From Nocardia aobensis NBRC 100429 (GTDB taxonomy: Bacteria; Actinomycetota; Actinomycetes; Mycobacteriales; Mycobacteriaceae), in the NCBI RefSeq assembly GCF_000308375.1, contig NZ_BAFQ01000196.1:1-49166 (forward strand): 49,166 nucleotides of DNA, read 5' to 3'. The notes beneath the pieces are model-generated. The model saw only the letters and a program-made list of their open reading frames with translations. It had not been told where the DNA came from and did no database searches. This document shows, one piece after another, positions 1 to 7,984 of the stretch. Every line of letters begins with the position of its first letter. Positions within the stretch are counted from its first letter, which is position 1. The translations under genes and the position numbers were made by a program.

Positions 1-41
1 TGGACGGCACGACGTCTTCGACGAAGGGAGGGATGCGATGA
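1..41 (+). CDS. mnhA: 3' end of Mrp antiporter subunit A (partial)
   Basis: The frame whose codons begin at base 3 stays open until a TGA at 39-41, which overlaps the mnhC ATG at 38 in an ATGA junction. The visible tail reads DGTTSSTKGGMR. Actinobacterial Mrp operons place a large MnhA (often fused to the MnhB domain) directly before mnhC, and every later junction but one here is also ATGA. The assignment rests on position and junction type, because only about 12 codons are visible. Another frame runs open into mnhC itself, so this call is moderate. Confidence 0.5.
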   Translation, partial: DGTTSSTKGGMR

Positions 42-421
42 GCGCGAACATCACCATGCTGGCCCTGATCGGGATCATGGTCGCCTGCGGGGTGTATCTG
101 GTGCTCGAACGCGCGGTGTCGAAGATGCTGCTGGGATTGATCCTGTTCGGCAATGCGGTGAACCTGCTGATCCTCACCATGAGCGGTGCGGACGGGCGGC
201 CACCGATACTCGGCGAGTCGGATCGGCGACATCACGATCCGGCCGATCCGCTCGCACAGGCGATGATCCTCACTTCGATCGTCATCACCATGGGTTTGGC
301 GGCATTCGTTCTCGCCCTGGCCTATCGGGCCTTCGCGCTGACCACCACGGAACAGGTCGAGGACGACCCCGAGGACGTGAAGGTCGCGGCGAAGCGCGAG
401 GGCGAGGACCCCGAGCGATGA
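38..421 (+). CDS. mnhC: Mrp Na+/H+ antiporter subunit C (NuoK-like)
   Basis: Small integral membrane subunit of the multi-subunit Mrp/Mnh cation/proton antiporter, related to NuoK of complex I. The 127-residue protein has three hydrophobic segments (about residues 5-24, 29-49 and 72-95) and the NuoK-like stretch LILFGNAVNLLILTMSG. The tail is hydrophilic and acidic. The start ATG at 38 follows a GGGAGGG ribosome site and overlaps the upstream stop. It also overlaps mnhD by 4 nt, so translation is probably coupled. Its length and gene order fit the family well. Confidence 0.93.
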   Translation: MSANITMLALIGIMVACGVYLVLERAVSKMLLGLILFGNAVNLLILTMSGADGRPPILGESDRRHHDPADPLAQAMILTSIVITMGLAAFVLALAYRAFALTTTEQVEDDPEDVKVAAKREGEDPER

Positions 422-2034
422 GCCCGTCTCCCGGTCTGCTCCCCGCGCTCTGCCCCCTCCCGGTGCTGATTCCGCTGCTCACCGCGGCCGCGACCCTGAT
501 CGTGGGCCGTAAAGCGCGCGTGCAGCAGGCGATTTCGGTGGCGGCGCTGACGTCGGTGGTCGCGATCTCCGGGGTGCTGCTGTACCTGGCCGACCGCGAC
601 GGCATGGGCGCGGTGCAGGTCGGCGGCTGGGAGACGCCGATCGGCATCACGCTGGTGGTCGACCGGCTGTCTGCGGGCATGCTGCTGGTGTCGTCGATCG
701 TGCTGCTCGCGGTGTTGATCTTCGCGGTCGGGCAGGGTATCAGCGACGGCACCGAACGCCAGCCGACCTCGATCTTCCAGCCGACGTATCTGATTCTGAG
801 CGCGGGCGTTTCGCTCGCCTTCCTGGCCGGTGACCTGTTCAATCTGTTCGTCGGATTCGAGGTGCTGCTGGCCGCCTCGTTCGTCCTGCTCACGCTGGGC
901 GCGAGCGCCGACCGGGTCCGCGCCGGGGTGTCGTATGTGATGGTGTCGATGGTGTCGTCGCTGATCTTCCTCACCGGCATCGCGGTGGCGTACGCGGCGA
1001 CGGGCACGCTGAATCTGGCCGATATGTCGGTGCGGATGGGCACGGTGCCACTGGGTGTGCGCGGCGCGATCTGCGCGGTGCTGCTGGTGGCTTTCGGCAT
1101 CAAGGCCGCGGTGTTCCCGCTGTCGAACTGGCTGCCTGATTCGTATCCGACCGCGCCCGCACCCGTGACGGCGGTCTTCGCGGGTCTGCTGACGAAAGTC
1201 GGTGTGTACGCGATCATCCGGGTGCATTCGCTGTTGCTGCCGGCCGGCACCTTCGACAATGTGCTGCTGGTGTGCGGCCTGCTCACCATGGTGATCGGCA
1301 TCCTGGGCGCGATCGCGCAGAGCGATATCAAGCGTCTGCTGTCGTTCACCCTGGTGAGCCATATCGGCTATCTGATGTTCGGGGTGGGGCTGAATTCCGT
1401 CGGCGGCACCACCGGCACGGTGTTCTACGTGGTGCATCACATTCTGGTCCAGACCACGCTGTTCCTCGTGGTGGGCCTGATCGAGCGGCAGGCCGGATCG
1501 GCGTCGCTGAGCCGGTTGGGCGGTTTGCTGGCGGCGAGCCCGGCGCTGGCCCTGCTGTTCGGTATTCCGGCGCTGAATCTCGGTGGTATTCCGCCGTTTT
1601 CCGGATATATCGGCAAGGTGCGGCTGTTGCAGGCGGGAGCCGCCGACGGGAGCGTGCTGGCTTGGATGCTGATCGCCGGCGCGGTGACGACCAGTCTGCT
1701 CACGCTGTACGTCATGGCGCGGGTGTGGAGCAAGGCGTTCTGGCGGCCGCGCGTCCAGGCCCCGGAGGGTGAGCTGGCCGATGCCGCTCCCTCGGCGCTC
1801 ATCGACGAATCCACCGATGTGCTGTTCGACGACCGCGTCGATCCCGGTCGCATGCCCCGGCTGATGGTGGCTCCGACGGCGGCGTTGATCGTGGTCGCGC
1901 TCGCGCTCACGGTGTTCGCCGGGCCGATCCTGGGCATCTGCCGGCGCGCGGCCGAGGATCTCAACGATCCGCACCGGTATCTGGGCACCGTGCTCGGCCC
2001 GCCGGAGACGTGGCAGTCGGGAGGAACCCGATGA
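418..2034 (+). CDS. mnhD: Mrp Na+/H+ antiporter subunit D (NuoL/M/N-like)
   Basis: Large proton-translocating antiporter subunit of the complex I NuoL/M/N family, 538 residues with about 14 membrane segments. The conserved charged positions of the family are visible: a Glu in DLFNLFVGFEVLL (about residue 147) and a Lys in FGIKAAVFPLSNWLPDSYP (about residue 229), followed by the PAPVTAVFAGLLTKVGVYA helix. A cytoplasmic insertion near residues 445-480 is acidic. The start overlaps mnhC (ATGA at 418) and the stop overlaps mnhE (ATGA at 2031). Within the complex it should couple H+ flux to Na+ or K+ export. Confidence 0.95.
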   Translation: MSPSPGLLPALCPLPVLIPLLTAAATLIVGRKARVQQAISVAALTSVVAISGVLLYLADRDGMGAVQVGGWETPIGITLVVDRLSAGMLLVSSIVLLAVLIFAVGQGISDGTERQPTSIFQPTYLILSAGVSLAFLAGDLFNLFVGFEVLLAASFVLLTLGASADRVRAGVSYVMVSMVSSLIFLTGIAVAYAATGTLNLADMSVRMGTVPLGVRGAICAVLLVAFGIKAAVFPLSNWLPDSYPTAPAPVTAVFAGLLTKVGVYAIIRVHSLLLPAGTFDNVLLVCGLLTMVIGILGAIAQSDIKRLLSFTLVSHIGYLMFGVGLNSVGGTTGTVFYVVHHILVQTTLFLVVGLIERQAGSASLSRLGGLLAASPALALLFGIPALNLGGIPPFSGYIGKVRLLQAGAADGSVLAWMLIAGAVTTSLLTLYVMARVWSKAFWRPRVQAPEGELADAAPSALIDESTDVLFDDRVDPGRMPRLMVAPTAALIVVALALTVFAGPILGICRRAAEDLNDPHRYLGTVLGPPETWQSGGTR

Positions 2035-2546
2035 CGCGGGATCGACTGGTTCGCATCGGCGTGCTGATCTGGCTGGCCGTCGTCTACACCGCGCTGTGGG
2101 GTAATGCCAGCGTCGCCAATCTGCTCGCCGGACTGGTGGTCGGCATTCTGATCATGGTGCTGCTGCCGCTGCCGCGGGTTCCGGTGAACGGCGGGCTGCG
2201 GGTGCTGCCGCTGCTCGAATTGATCATGCTCACCGCCTATTACGCGATCGAATCCAGTTTGCAGATCGCGTGGTTCGCGGTGCGCCCCGCCGGTGCGCCG
2301 GTTTCGGGCGTGCTGCGGGTGCGGCTCGCGATCGACTCGGATCTGGTGCTGGTGCTGTGCGCCGACGTGCTCAATCTGATCCCCGGCACGATGGTGCTCG
2401 AGCTGGACCGGGTGGCCGGGGTCGCGTGGGTGCACGTGCTCGATGTCGGCAGCGACGACGCGGTCGAGAAGTTCTACTACATCACCCGCCGATTGGAAGG
2501 CCTGCTGATCAGGGCCTTCGAAGGCAGACCACAGGAGGCAGCGTGA
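2031..2546 (+). CDS. mnhE: Mrp Na+/H+ antiporter subunit E
   Basis: MnhE-family membrane subunit. The ATG at 2031 was chosen because it overlaps the mnhD stop (ATGA) and follows GGGAGGAACCCG; a longer in-frame start at 2010 would lie inside mnhD. The 171-residue product has two or three N-terminal membrane segments (about residues 8-45 and 58-78). A soluble C-terminal part carries the family stretch DLVLVLCADVLNLIPGTMVL. The stop overlaps a GTG at 2543 that opens a 25-codon frame leading to mnhF. Confidence 0.93.
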   Translation: MTRDRLVRIGVLIWLAVVYTALWGNASVANLLAGLVVGILIMVLLPLPRVPVNGGLRVLPLLELIMLTAYYAIESSLQIAWFAVRPAGAPVSGVLRVRLAIDSDLVLVLCADVLNLIPGTMVLELDRVAGVAWVHVLDVGSDDAVEKFYYITRRLEGLLIRAFEGRPQEAA

Positions 2547-2620
2547 GCGACCATCGCGCAGCGGCTCGCGCTGCCGACCGGGTGCGGGTGTCCCGCAAAT
2601 TACCGGAGGCAAATCCATGA
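2543..2620 (+). CDS. possible 25-residue coupling ORF between mnhE and mnhF
   Basis: The only gap in the operon, 70 nt between mnhE and mnhF, is bridged exactly by a GTG-started frame of 25 codons. Its GTG overlaps the mnhE stop (GTGA at 2543) and its TGA overlaps the mnhF ATG (ATGA at 2617). The peptide would be arginine/alanine rich (begins MSDHRAAARAADRVR) with no membrane segment. It includes a TTA codon, rare in this GC-rich sequence. It may be a leader peptide that passes ribosomes from mnhE to mnhF, or it may be chance. The mnhF ribosome site (CCGGAGG) lies inside it. Confidence 0.35.
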   Translation: MSDHRAAARAADRVRVSRKLPEANP

Positions 2621-2877
2621 CCTTTGTCGCGATCGTGGCGGGCGTACTCCTGGCGACCGCCGCGGCTTTCACATCCTTCCGGGTGCTGGCCGGTCCCGGC
2701 ACCCTGGACCGGGTCGTCGGCATCGATTCGCTGGTCGGCATCGCCGCGGCCGGATTGGCGGTGTGGGCCGCCTACAGCGACGACACCACGGTGGTGCCGG
2801 GCATCGTCGCGCTGTCGCTGGTCGGCTTCCTGGGATCGGCCGCGGTCACGCGGTTCCGGGTGCGGGACGACAAATGA
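2617..2877 (+). CDS. mnhF: Mrp Na+/H+ antiporter subunit F
   Basis: 86-residue MnhF subunit with three hydrophobic helices (about residues 3-22, 32-52 and 58-77). The family core is clear: FRVLAGPGTLDRVVGIDSLV. A CCGGAGG ribosome site sits 8 nt before the ATG. The stop overlaps the mnhG start (ATGA at 2874). In other Mrp systems this small subunit is needed for assembly of the full complex. Confidence 0.93.
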   Translation: MTFVAIVAGVLLATAAAFTSFRVLAGPGTLDRVVGIDSLVGIAAAGLAVWAAYSDDTTVVPGIVALSLVGFLGSAAVTRFRVRDDK

Positions 2878-3230
2878 GCGGCATGTTCCATACCGCGCTG
2901 ATCTGGTTGTCGTACGGAACCATCCTGCTCGGGGCGTTCCTCGCCGCCACCGCGGCGATCGCCATCGTGCGCTTCCCCGACACCCTCTCGCGCATGCACG
3001 CCGCGACGAAACCTCAAGTCGTCGGCCTGGTTCTGATGCTGATCGGTTCGGCGATCCAGTTGCGCGGCCATCCCAACGTCTGGATGTTGGTTCTCGTCGG
3101 CCTGTTCACCCTCGTCACCGCACCGGCCATCGCCCACCTGGTCGGCCGGACGGCCTATCGGGAGCAACGTCATCGCGACGGGCTGCTGCTGATCAACGAG
3201 ATGGGCGACGAGGACCTGCCCGACGACTGA
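2874..3230 (+). CDS. mnhG: Mrp Na+/H+ antiporter subunit G
   Basis: 118-residue MnhG subunit, last gene of the antiporter operon. It has three membrane segments and the signature AIVRFPDTLSRMHAATKPQV. The ATG at 2874 overlaps the mnhF stop; a second in-frame ATG at 2883 is the only near alternative. The C-terminus is charged and cytoplasmic in character. It converges with the PAP2 gene, whose stop is only 18 nt away. The short gap holds an imperfect direct repeat (AATCCCCTACGCCG / AATCCCTACGCCG) but no obvious strong terminator. Confidence 0.93.
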   Translation: MSGMFHTALIWLSYGTILLGAFLAATAAIAIVRFPDTLSRMHAATKPQVVGLVLMLIGSAIQLRGHPNVWMLVLVGLFTLVTAPAIAHLVGRTAYREQRHRDGLLLINEMGDEDLPDD

Positions 3231-3248
3231 ATCCCCTACGCCGAATCC

Positions 3249-4595
3249 CTACGCCGCGACCGGTTCTGCCACATCCGCGGTCGTGCGCGCGAACCAGGTG
3301 CGGTAGAACGCCGCCACGAATCCGGCGAACGACCCGAGCGCGATGATCCCGGCGGGTAGCGGATATTCGGCCATCCACACCGCCAGATACCGGTAGGCGA
3401 GCAGCAACCCGATCAGCAGTGTGAATCCGGCGGCGACCAGCAGTGCGCGCGCCCGATCCCAGCCGCGCTCGGGTGCGCGCAACACCGATTCGACGGTCAG
3501 AGCCAGCACGGCCCCGGCCAGCAGGTCGGCGCCGTAGTGATAGCCGAAACCGAGGGTGGCCGACAGCGTCGCGAGCAACCAGAACGTGCCGGGCCAGCGC
3601 ACCCAGCGGGGCGCCGGCGCACCGTCGTTGTCGCGGCGGGTGTGCAGGAAAACCGCGGTCGCCCAGGCGGTGTGCATCGAGGGCATGCAGTTGCGCGGCG
3701 TATACCGGTCGAACGGCATCGGCTTCGGATGGTAGTCGGTGGGGGGAACCAGATGTGGCCAGTAGTTGCCGACCTGCAGGCCGTGGCCGTCCGGTCCGAA
3801 GGCGAACATCGGCCCGACCACCGGGAAGATCAGGTAGATCACCGGGCCGACCAGTCCCAGCACCAGGAAGGTGCGCACCAGATAGTGCCGGGGCCATGTC
3901 CCGGTGCGCACCACCTTGCGCAACTGCCAGACGGCCACCACCATCGCGGCCACCGGCAATTCGATGTAGACCCAATGCAATACGCCGTAGACCACCGGGC
4001 CCAGGGCCTCGATCACCCGGCCCATCACCCAGGCGGGTTCACCGAAGGCGTGATCGGCCAGCACCAGATAGCGGTCACGGACGTCCGGGCCGGCCACCAC
4101 CGTGAAGTGCAGCCACACATCGCCGACCTTGGTGGCGATGATCAGCAGCGCTCCCAGTGCCGCCGCCCGCAGGGCGTTGCGTTTGCGCGTACCGTCCCAG
4201 CCGAGCCAGGCGATCAACGCCACCGCGGTGAGGGCGATGACCGCGCCGTTGCCGACGGTCAGCGGACCGCCGAGCAGCACGCGGATCGTCGCGCAGAAGG
4301 CATCGACGATCACCGCCGCGCCCACGGCGAGAAACCGCCACCGCCACGACAATCCGACCAGCGCCAGGGCCAGCCCCGCCCACGGTACGGAGACCGATTT
4401 GGGCGTCCCGGCGAAGTCCTCCCAGAGGCTGTGCAGCGGGCCCTCGAAGTTGTTGCGCACGGCCAGGATCTGCAACCCGATCAGCAGCGCCGGGACCGCG
4501 ATGAGCAGCACCCGGACCCCGATGTGCGGCGACCACTTCCGGGACCGTCCACGGCGAGCGTCACCGAAGTCGGAACGCGGATCATCGAGCAGCAC
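3249..4595 (-). CDS. PAP2-family membrane phosphatase-like protein
   Basis: 448-residue polytopic membrane protein of the PAP2/inositolphosphotransferase (Aur1-like) superfamily. The phosphatase motifs are seen in order: PRNCMPSMHTAWATAVF (about residues 305-321; the PSMH motif) and FGYHYGADLLAGAV (about residues 349-362; catalytic His with following Asp). About ten hydrophobic segments surround them. Such proteins act on lipid phosphates or transfer phospho-headgroups at the membrane; the substrate cannot be read from the sequence. The start is GTG at 4595, chosen because a TACGAT -10 lies 6 nt upstream, which is leaderless-type spacing. Confidence 0.8.
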   Translation of the reverse strand: MLLDDPRSDFGDARRGRSRKWSPHIGVRVLLIAVPALLIGLQILAVRNNFEGPLHSLWEDFAGTPKSVSVPWAGLALALVGLSWRWRFLAVGAAVIVDAFCATIRVLLGGPLTVGNGAVIALTAVALIAWLGWDGTRKRNALRAAALGALLIIATKVGDVWLHFTVVAGPDVRDRYLVLADHAFGEPAWVMGRVIEALGPVVYGVLHWVYIELPVAAMVVAVWQLRKVVRTGTWPRHYLVRTFLVLGLVGPVIYLIFPVVGPMFAFGPDGHGLQVGNYWPHLVPPTDYHPKPMPFDRYTPRNCMPSMHTAWATAVFLHTRRDNDGAPAPRWVRWPGTFWLLATLSATLGFGYHYGADLLAGAVLALTVESVLRAPERGWDRARALLVAAGFTLLIGLLLAYRYLAVWMAEYPLPAGIIALGSFAGFVAAFYRTWFARTTADVAEPVAA

Positions 4596-4601
4596 CCGAT
4601 C

Positions 4602-4607
4602 ATCGTA
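4602..4607 (-). promoter_or_regulatory. leaderless-type -10 element (PAP2 gene)
   Basis: TACGAT on the minus strand, 6 nt before the GTG at 4595. This fits the actinobacterial TANNNT box whose transcript begins at the start codon. Confidence 0.5.
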
Positions 4608-4744
4608 AACAGGTGATGAACGCCGCCCCTCGCACAGCGGAAACGTCGGCGACGGATGTGATCTGCGCCATTGTCGCGACGGGCGCTCGCCGCGACAACT
4701 TTTCCGTAAGCGATTACCAGGGCCGCGCTGCCACAGTTCGAGCC

Positions 4745-5050
4745 ATGTTCACTTGGTATGTCGCTCTGCTCGCGATCAGCGGGATCGTCATGATCGCCAT
4801 GGCGTCGGTGCAGCAGGGTCAGAGCAGCGCGACACGATCCTTCAACGGCATCTTCGGCGGCATCTTCCTGGGCTACGCCTTCTACCTCGCCTTCCTCTTC
4901 GACGGCGGCTCGTACCTGATCTTCTTTCACGCGTTCATCGTTCCGGTGACGATGGTGGTGAACTTCTTCCGCAACCGGACTCCCCGCCCGAAGCTCACCG
5001 AAACCCAGAAGGCCTGGCGCGAATTCCAACGCGCCGGCGAACACCGGTAG
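4745..5050 (+). CDS. small membrane protein of unknown function
   Basis: 101-residue protein with an N-terminal hydrophobic segment (about residues 2-19), a paired hydrophobic stretch (about 32-62, GIFGGIFLGYAFYLAFLF) and a basic tail rich in Arg, Lys and Pro. No enzymatic motif is seen and the family was not recognised. The frame is open from 4613. The ATG at 4745 was preferred because the hydrophobic protein starts there and the upstream residues look non-coding. No strong ribosome site precedes it. It stands alone between two divergently or separately transcribed genes. Confidence 0.65.
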   Translation: MFTWYVALLAISGIVMIAMASVQQGQSSATRSFNGIFGGIFLGYAFYLAFLFDGGSYLIFFHAFIVPVTMVVNFFRNRTPRPKLTETQKAWREFQRAGEHR

Positions 5051-5187
5051 TCAGCGCCGACGGTCGCCCTCGTCGTACGGCGCCATGGCGCGGCCGAAAC
5101 CTGGTGTCGCCCCGGTGAACCCGCGAGCTGGGCCACATGTCGGCGGTCCGCGCGACGGATGCGACGCCTTCGGACCAGACTGCACGC

Positions 5188-5964
5188 ATGGGTGAATACA
5201 TCGACGCGCGCGGGTTGCGGACCTACTACGAGGTGCACGGGGACGGTGCGCCGGTGGTGTTGTTGCACGGCGGGCTGGGGACGGCCGAGTCGTGGGGACA
5301 GCAGGTGGGCGAGCTGGCCCGGCACTATCGGGTGTACGTCCCCGAGCGCCGCGGACACGGCAGGACCGCCGATGTGCCCGGCCCGATCACCTATGCGGCG
5401 ATGGCCGAGGATACGGCCGCCTGGCTGGACGCCATGGCGTTGCGCGGCGCCCATCTGATCGGCTGGAGCGACGGCGGCGCGGTGGCGGCGCTGGTGGCCA
5501 TCACGCGGCCGGAGCTGGTCGGCAAACTCGTTGTGATCGGCCAGTATCTGTCGCTGGACGGTGAGTGGGCGTCGTCGCGGGCGGCACTGGACGGATTCGC
5601 CGAGGACGCCGACACCCGTGCCATGTTCGAAGGGTTGCACGCGCCGCTGTCGCCGGACGGCCCGGACCACTTCCCGGTCGTGTACGACAAGATCATGCGC
5701 ATGTGGCGCGAGGAGCCCGAGATTCCGCTCGACGACATCGCTCGCATCACCGCACCGACGCTGTTCATGCAGGGTGACGGTGACTGGGTGCGGGTCGAGC
5801 ACAGCGCGCTGCTCGCCCGTACCGTCACCGATGCGCAACTGGCCGTTGTTCCCGGGACCTCGCACGCGCTGCCCCTGGAAAAGCCCGAGCTCGTGAACCG
5901 GTTGCTGCTGGACTTCCTCGCCGACGAGCAGGTCGCCCGATTCCTACCGATCGGGCACGAGTAG
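5188..5964 (+). CDS. alpha/beta hydrolase
   Basis: 258-residue alpha/beta hydrolase. Seen in order: oxyanion-hole stretch VVLLHGGLG (about residues 24-32), nucleophile elbow IGWSDGGAVA (Ser about 95), candidate acid in FMQGDGDW (about residue 196) and catalytic His in VPGTSHALP (about residue 228). The set is a complete Ser-Asp-His triad, so it is probably an active esterase, lactonase or C-C hydrolase, but the substrate is unknown. Translation could start at 5137, but the family similarity begins at the ATG at 5188 (MGEYIDARG). It is monocistronic and converges with the YbdK-like gene. Confidence 0.85.
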   Translation: MGEYIDARGLRTYYEVHGDGAPVVLLHGGLGTAESWGQQVGELARHYRVYVPERRGHGRTADVPGPITYAAMAEDTAAWLDAMALRGAHLIGWSDGGAVAALVAITRPELVGKLVVIGQYLSLDGEWASSRAALDGFAEDADTRAMFEGLHAPLSPDGPDHFPVVYDKIMRMWREEPEIPLDDIARITAPTLFMQGDGDWVRVEHSALLARTVTDAQLAVVPGTSHALPLEKPELVNRLLLDFLADEQVARFLPIGHE

Positions 5965-5995
5965 CGGCGGCTCGAAACGATTCAGCGCCGCCCCG

Positions 5996-6023
5996 CTGAG
6001 TGGGCCACAGCCCGCCGACTCAG
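5996..6023. terminator. hairpin between convergent genes
   Basis: CTGAGT (5996-6001) pairs with ACTCAG (6018-6023), with an inner GGC/GCC pairing. A second GC-rich inverted repeat (GCGGCG/CGCCGC) lies just upstream. It sits at the convergent ends of the hydrolase and the YbdK-like gene and overlaps the latter's stop codon. There is no U-tract, which is common for actinobacterial terminators. Confidence 0.4.
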
Positions 6024-7165
6024 CTGTTCAGTTCCTTGACCAGCGCGTCCACCACTGCCACCAGATCGCCCTGCGCGGCCGCCGCCACTCGCCGCTGCCG
6101 TTGATACGACGCCCCGCGCTCGACGATATCGGGCACTCGCGCGAGTTCGTTCTCGCACTGCAGCAGCTTCGCGGTGGGCTGCAATCGGTCCAGCAGATCC
6201 ATCAGATCGTCGGTGACCAGCCGCTCGTTGCTGTCGGAGTCGGTGATGATGATCGCGTCCAGCCCGTAACGCGCTGCGCGCCACTTGTTCTCCTGCACAT
6301 GCCACGGCGGCAGGGTGGGCATGGTCTCGCCCGCCTCCACCCGGCGATCCAGATCCACGATCAGGCAGTGGATCAGCGCGACGAGTGCGGAAAGTTCGAA
6401 GCGACTGGGGATTCCGTCGCACACACGGACCTCGATGGTCCCCCACTTCGGCGCGGGGCGGATATCCCAGTGCATGCCGCCGAGCTGTTCGAACACACCG
6501 GTTTTCATCTGGTCGTGCACGAAGGACTCGAACTGCGACCAGTTCTCGAACTGGAACGGCAATCCGGCGGTCGGCAGCTGCTGGAACATCAGAGCGCGAT
6601 TGCTCGCGTACCCGGTGTCGATGCCGGCCCACATCGGTGAGGACGCCGACAGCGCCAGCAGATGCGGATAGGAGAGCAGCAACGTGTTGAGAATCGGAAA
6701 GACCTTCTCCGGGTGCGAGACTCCCACGTGCACGTGCACGCCCCAGATCAGCATCTGACGCCCCCACCACTGGGTGCGGCTGATCAGTTCGTCGTAATGC
6801 TCGGAGCGGGTCAGCTGTTGCGTCGACCACTGGGCGAACGGATGGGTGCCCGCGCAGAACAGATCCACACCGACCCGGTCGGCGGCCGCGCGCACGGTGT
6901 CCATCGTGGTGTGCATCTCGTCGACCACCTCGCCGACGGTGTCGTGGACACCGCTGACGAGTTCGACCGTGTTCTTCAGCAGCTCCTTGGTGACGTGCGG
7001 CGGCCCGTTGGGTGCCCGCAGATCACCGACCTGGTCGAAGACCGCGGCGGCCGTGTTGGAGAGATTGCGCGTCTGTTTGTCGACGAGCGCGATCTCCCAT
7101 TCGACGCCCAGCGTCGGGCGGGGCGAGCCGTTCCAGGGAACCGTTCGAGAGCCAGCCCCACCCAT
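6020..7165 (-). CDS. carboxylate-amine ligase, YbdK/GCS2 family
   Basis: 381-residue member of the glutamate-cysteine ligase 2 (YbdK) family, the counterpart of M. tuberculosis Rv0433 by order. Family signatures: PTLGVEWEIALVD near the N-terminus (ATP/Mg-binding Glu residues), GVHVHVGV (about residue 140) and APKWGTIEVRVCDG (about residue 235). The ATG at 7165 is preferred because the longer frame would run into sodC. Only 13 nt separate it from the sodC stop, so the two are probably cotranscribed. YbdK proteins have weak gamma-glutamyl ligase activity; the physiological amine is unknown. Confidence 0.88.
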   Translation of the reverse strand: MGGAGSRTVPWNGSPRPTLGVEWEIALVDKQTRNLSNTAAAVFDQVGDLRAPNGPPHVTKELLKNTVELVSGVHDTVGEVVDEMHTTMDTVRAAADRVGVDLFCAGTHPFAQWSTQQLTRSEHYDELISRTQWWGRQMLIWGVHVHVGVSHPEKVFPILNTLLLSYPHLLALSASSPMWAGIDTGYASNRALMFQQLPTAGLPFQFENWSQFESFVHDQMKTGVFEQLGGMHWDIRPAPKWGTIEVRVCDGIPSRFELSALVALIHCLIVDLDRRVEAGETMPTLPPWHVQENKWRAARYGLDAIIITDSDSNERLVTDDLMDLLDRLQPTAKLLQCENELARVPDIVERGASYQRQRRVAAAAQGDLVAVVDALVKELNS

Positions 7166-7178
7166 GACGAATCCGCTC

Positions 7179-7868
7179 TTACCCGATGACGCCGCAGGCG
7201 ACCCGGCCGCCCGCGTCGCCGGTTGCCAGAGTTTCGGCGTCGGGCCCGGGCGCGCCACCGTTGGCCTGCAGGTAGCGGTTCGGGATGTTGCCGAAGTTGT
7301 CGGCGCCGGCGTGGATCATCAGCGCCTTGCCCTTGATCTGGTCCAGCGTCACGGAGTCGGTGGTGGTCACCAGCTTCGCGGTGCCGTCCTTGCCGACCTC
7401 GAGCGAGGTCAGATCGCCGCTGGCCGGGTGGGTGTTCGCCTCGCCCACCTGGAGATGACCACCGGCCGAGAGGAAGTTGCCCGGCGCGCCGCCGGACGGG
7501 GCGGTGGAGTTCGGCTCGCACTTGCCGTTCTGGTGGATGTGCAGGCCGTGGAAGCCCGGCTGCAGGCCGTGCGCGTCGACGGTGATCTGCAGTTTGTCGC
7601 CCGACTTGGCGATGGTGGCGGTGCCGACCTGCGCGCCCGAGGGATCCTTCAACTGCACCGACACCGAATCGCCGGAGGGCGGGTTCTGCTCGGCGCCGGT
7701 GCCGGAGTTCTCCGCCGGACCGGCGCTACCGGTCCACACCGCGGGGGTGGTCCCCTTGACGTCGCTCGACTCCTGGCTGTTGCTGCAGGCGACCAGGCCG
7801 AAAGCCGCGATCGCCAGCATCGGTGTCACAGTCCGCCAGGAGGGGCGACGGGTTGCGGAGGGGGCCAT
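7179..7868 (-). CDS. sodC: Cu/Zn-type superoxide dismutase, lipoprotein
   Basis: 229-residue exported SodC. A signal peptide with lipobox LVAC places the lipidated Cys at residue 28, followed by a low-complexity linker. Copper-site histidines are visible in HGLHIHQNGKC and in MIHAGADNF; disulfide cysteines are in NGKCEP and GRVACGVIG. The zinc loop (GGHLQVGEANTHPASGDL) is short and lacks the usual His spacing, as in the zinc-free M. tuberculosis enzyme. It should convert superoxide to peroxide outside the membrane. An AAGGAG site precedes the ATG. Order matches Rv0432. Confidence 0.93.
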   Translation of the reverse strand: MAPSATRRPSWRTVTPMLAIAAFGLVACSNSQESSDVKGTTPAVWTGSAGPAENSGTGAEQNPPSGDSVSVQLKDPSGAQVGTATIAKSGDKLQITVDAHGLQPGFHGLHIHQNGKCEPNSTAPSGGAPGNFLSAGGHLQVGEANTHPASGDLTSLEVGKDGTAKLVTTTDSVTLDQIKGKALMIHAGADNFGNIPNRYLQANGGAPGPDAETLATGDAGGRVACGVIG

Positions 7869-7879
7869 CGGAGAACTCC

Positions 7880-7904
7880 TTTACGAGTACCGAGTTTACG
7901 AGTA
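7880..7904. repeat. tandem 10-bp direct repeat in the sodC leader/promoter
   Basis: TTTACGAGTA occurs at 7880-7889 and again at 7895-7904 (15-bp period), directly before the sodC start and overlapping its ribosome site. It could be a regulator site or a chance duplication. Confidence 0.4.
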
Positions 7905-7984
7905 GTGCTGGTTGAACAGATTCCTTACCGGACAAGATGATGCCAGAGCCGTTGTGCACCGCACTGGTGGGGCTCGGTTGGGTC

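Noticed and set aside
322..1974. 550-codon antisense frame over mnhD
   Set aside because: It is very rich in His, Gln and Arg, which is the usual signature of an antisense frame in GC-rich genes, and mnhD is clear on the other strand.
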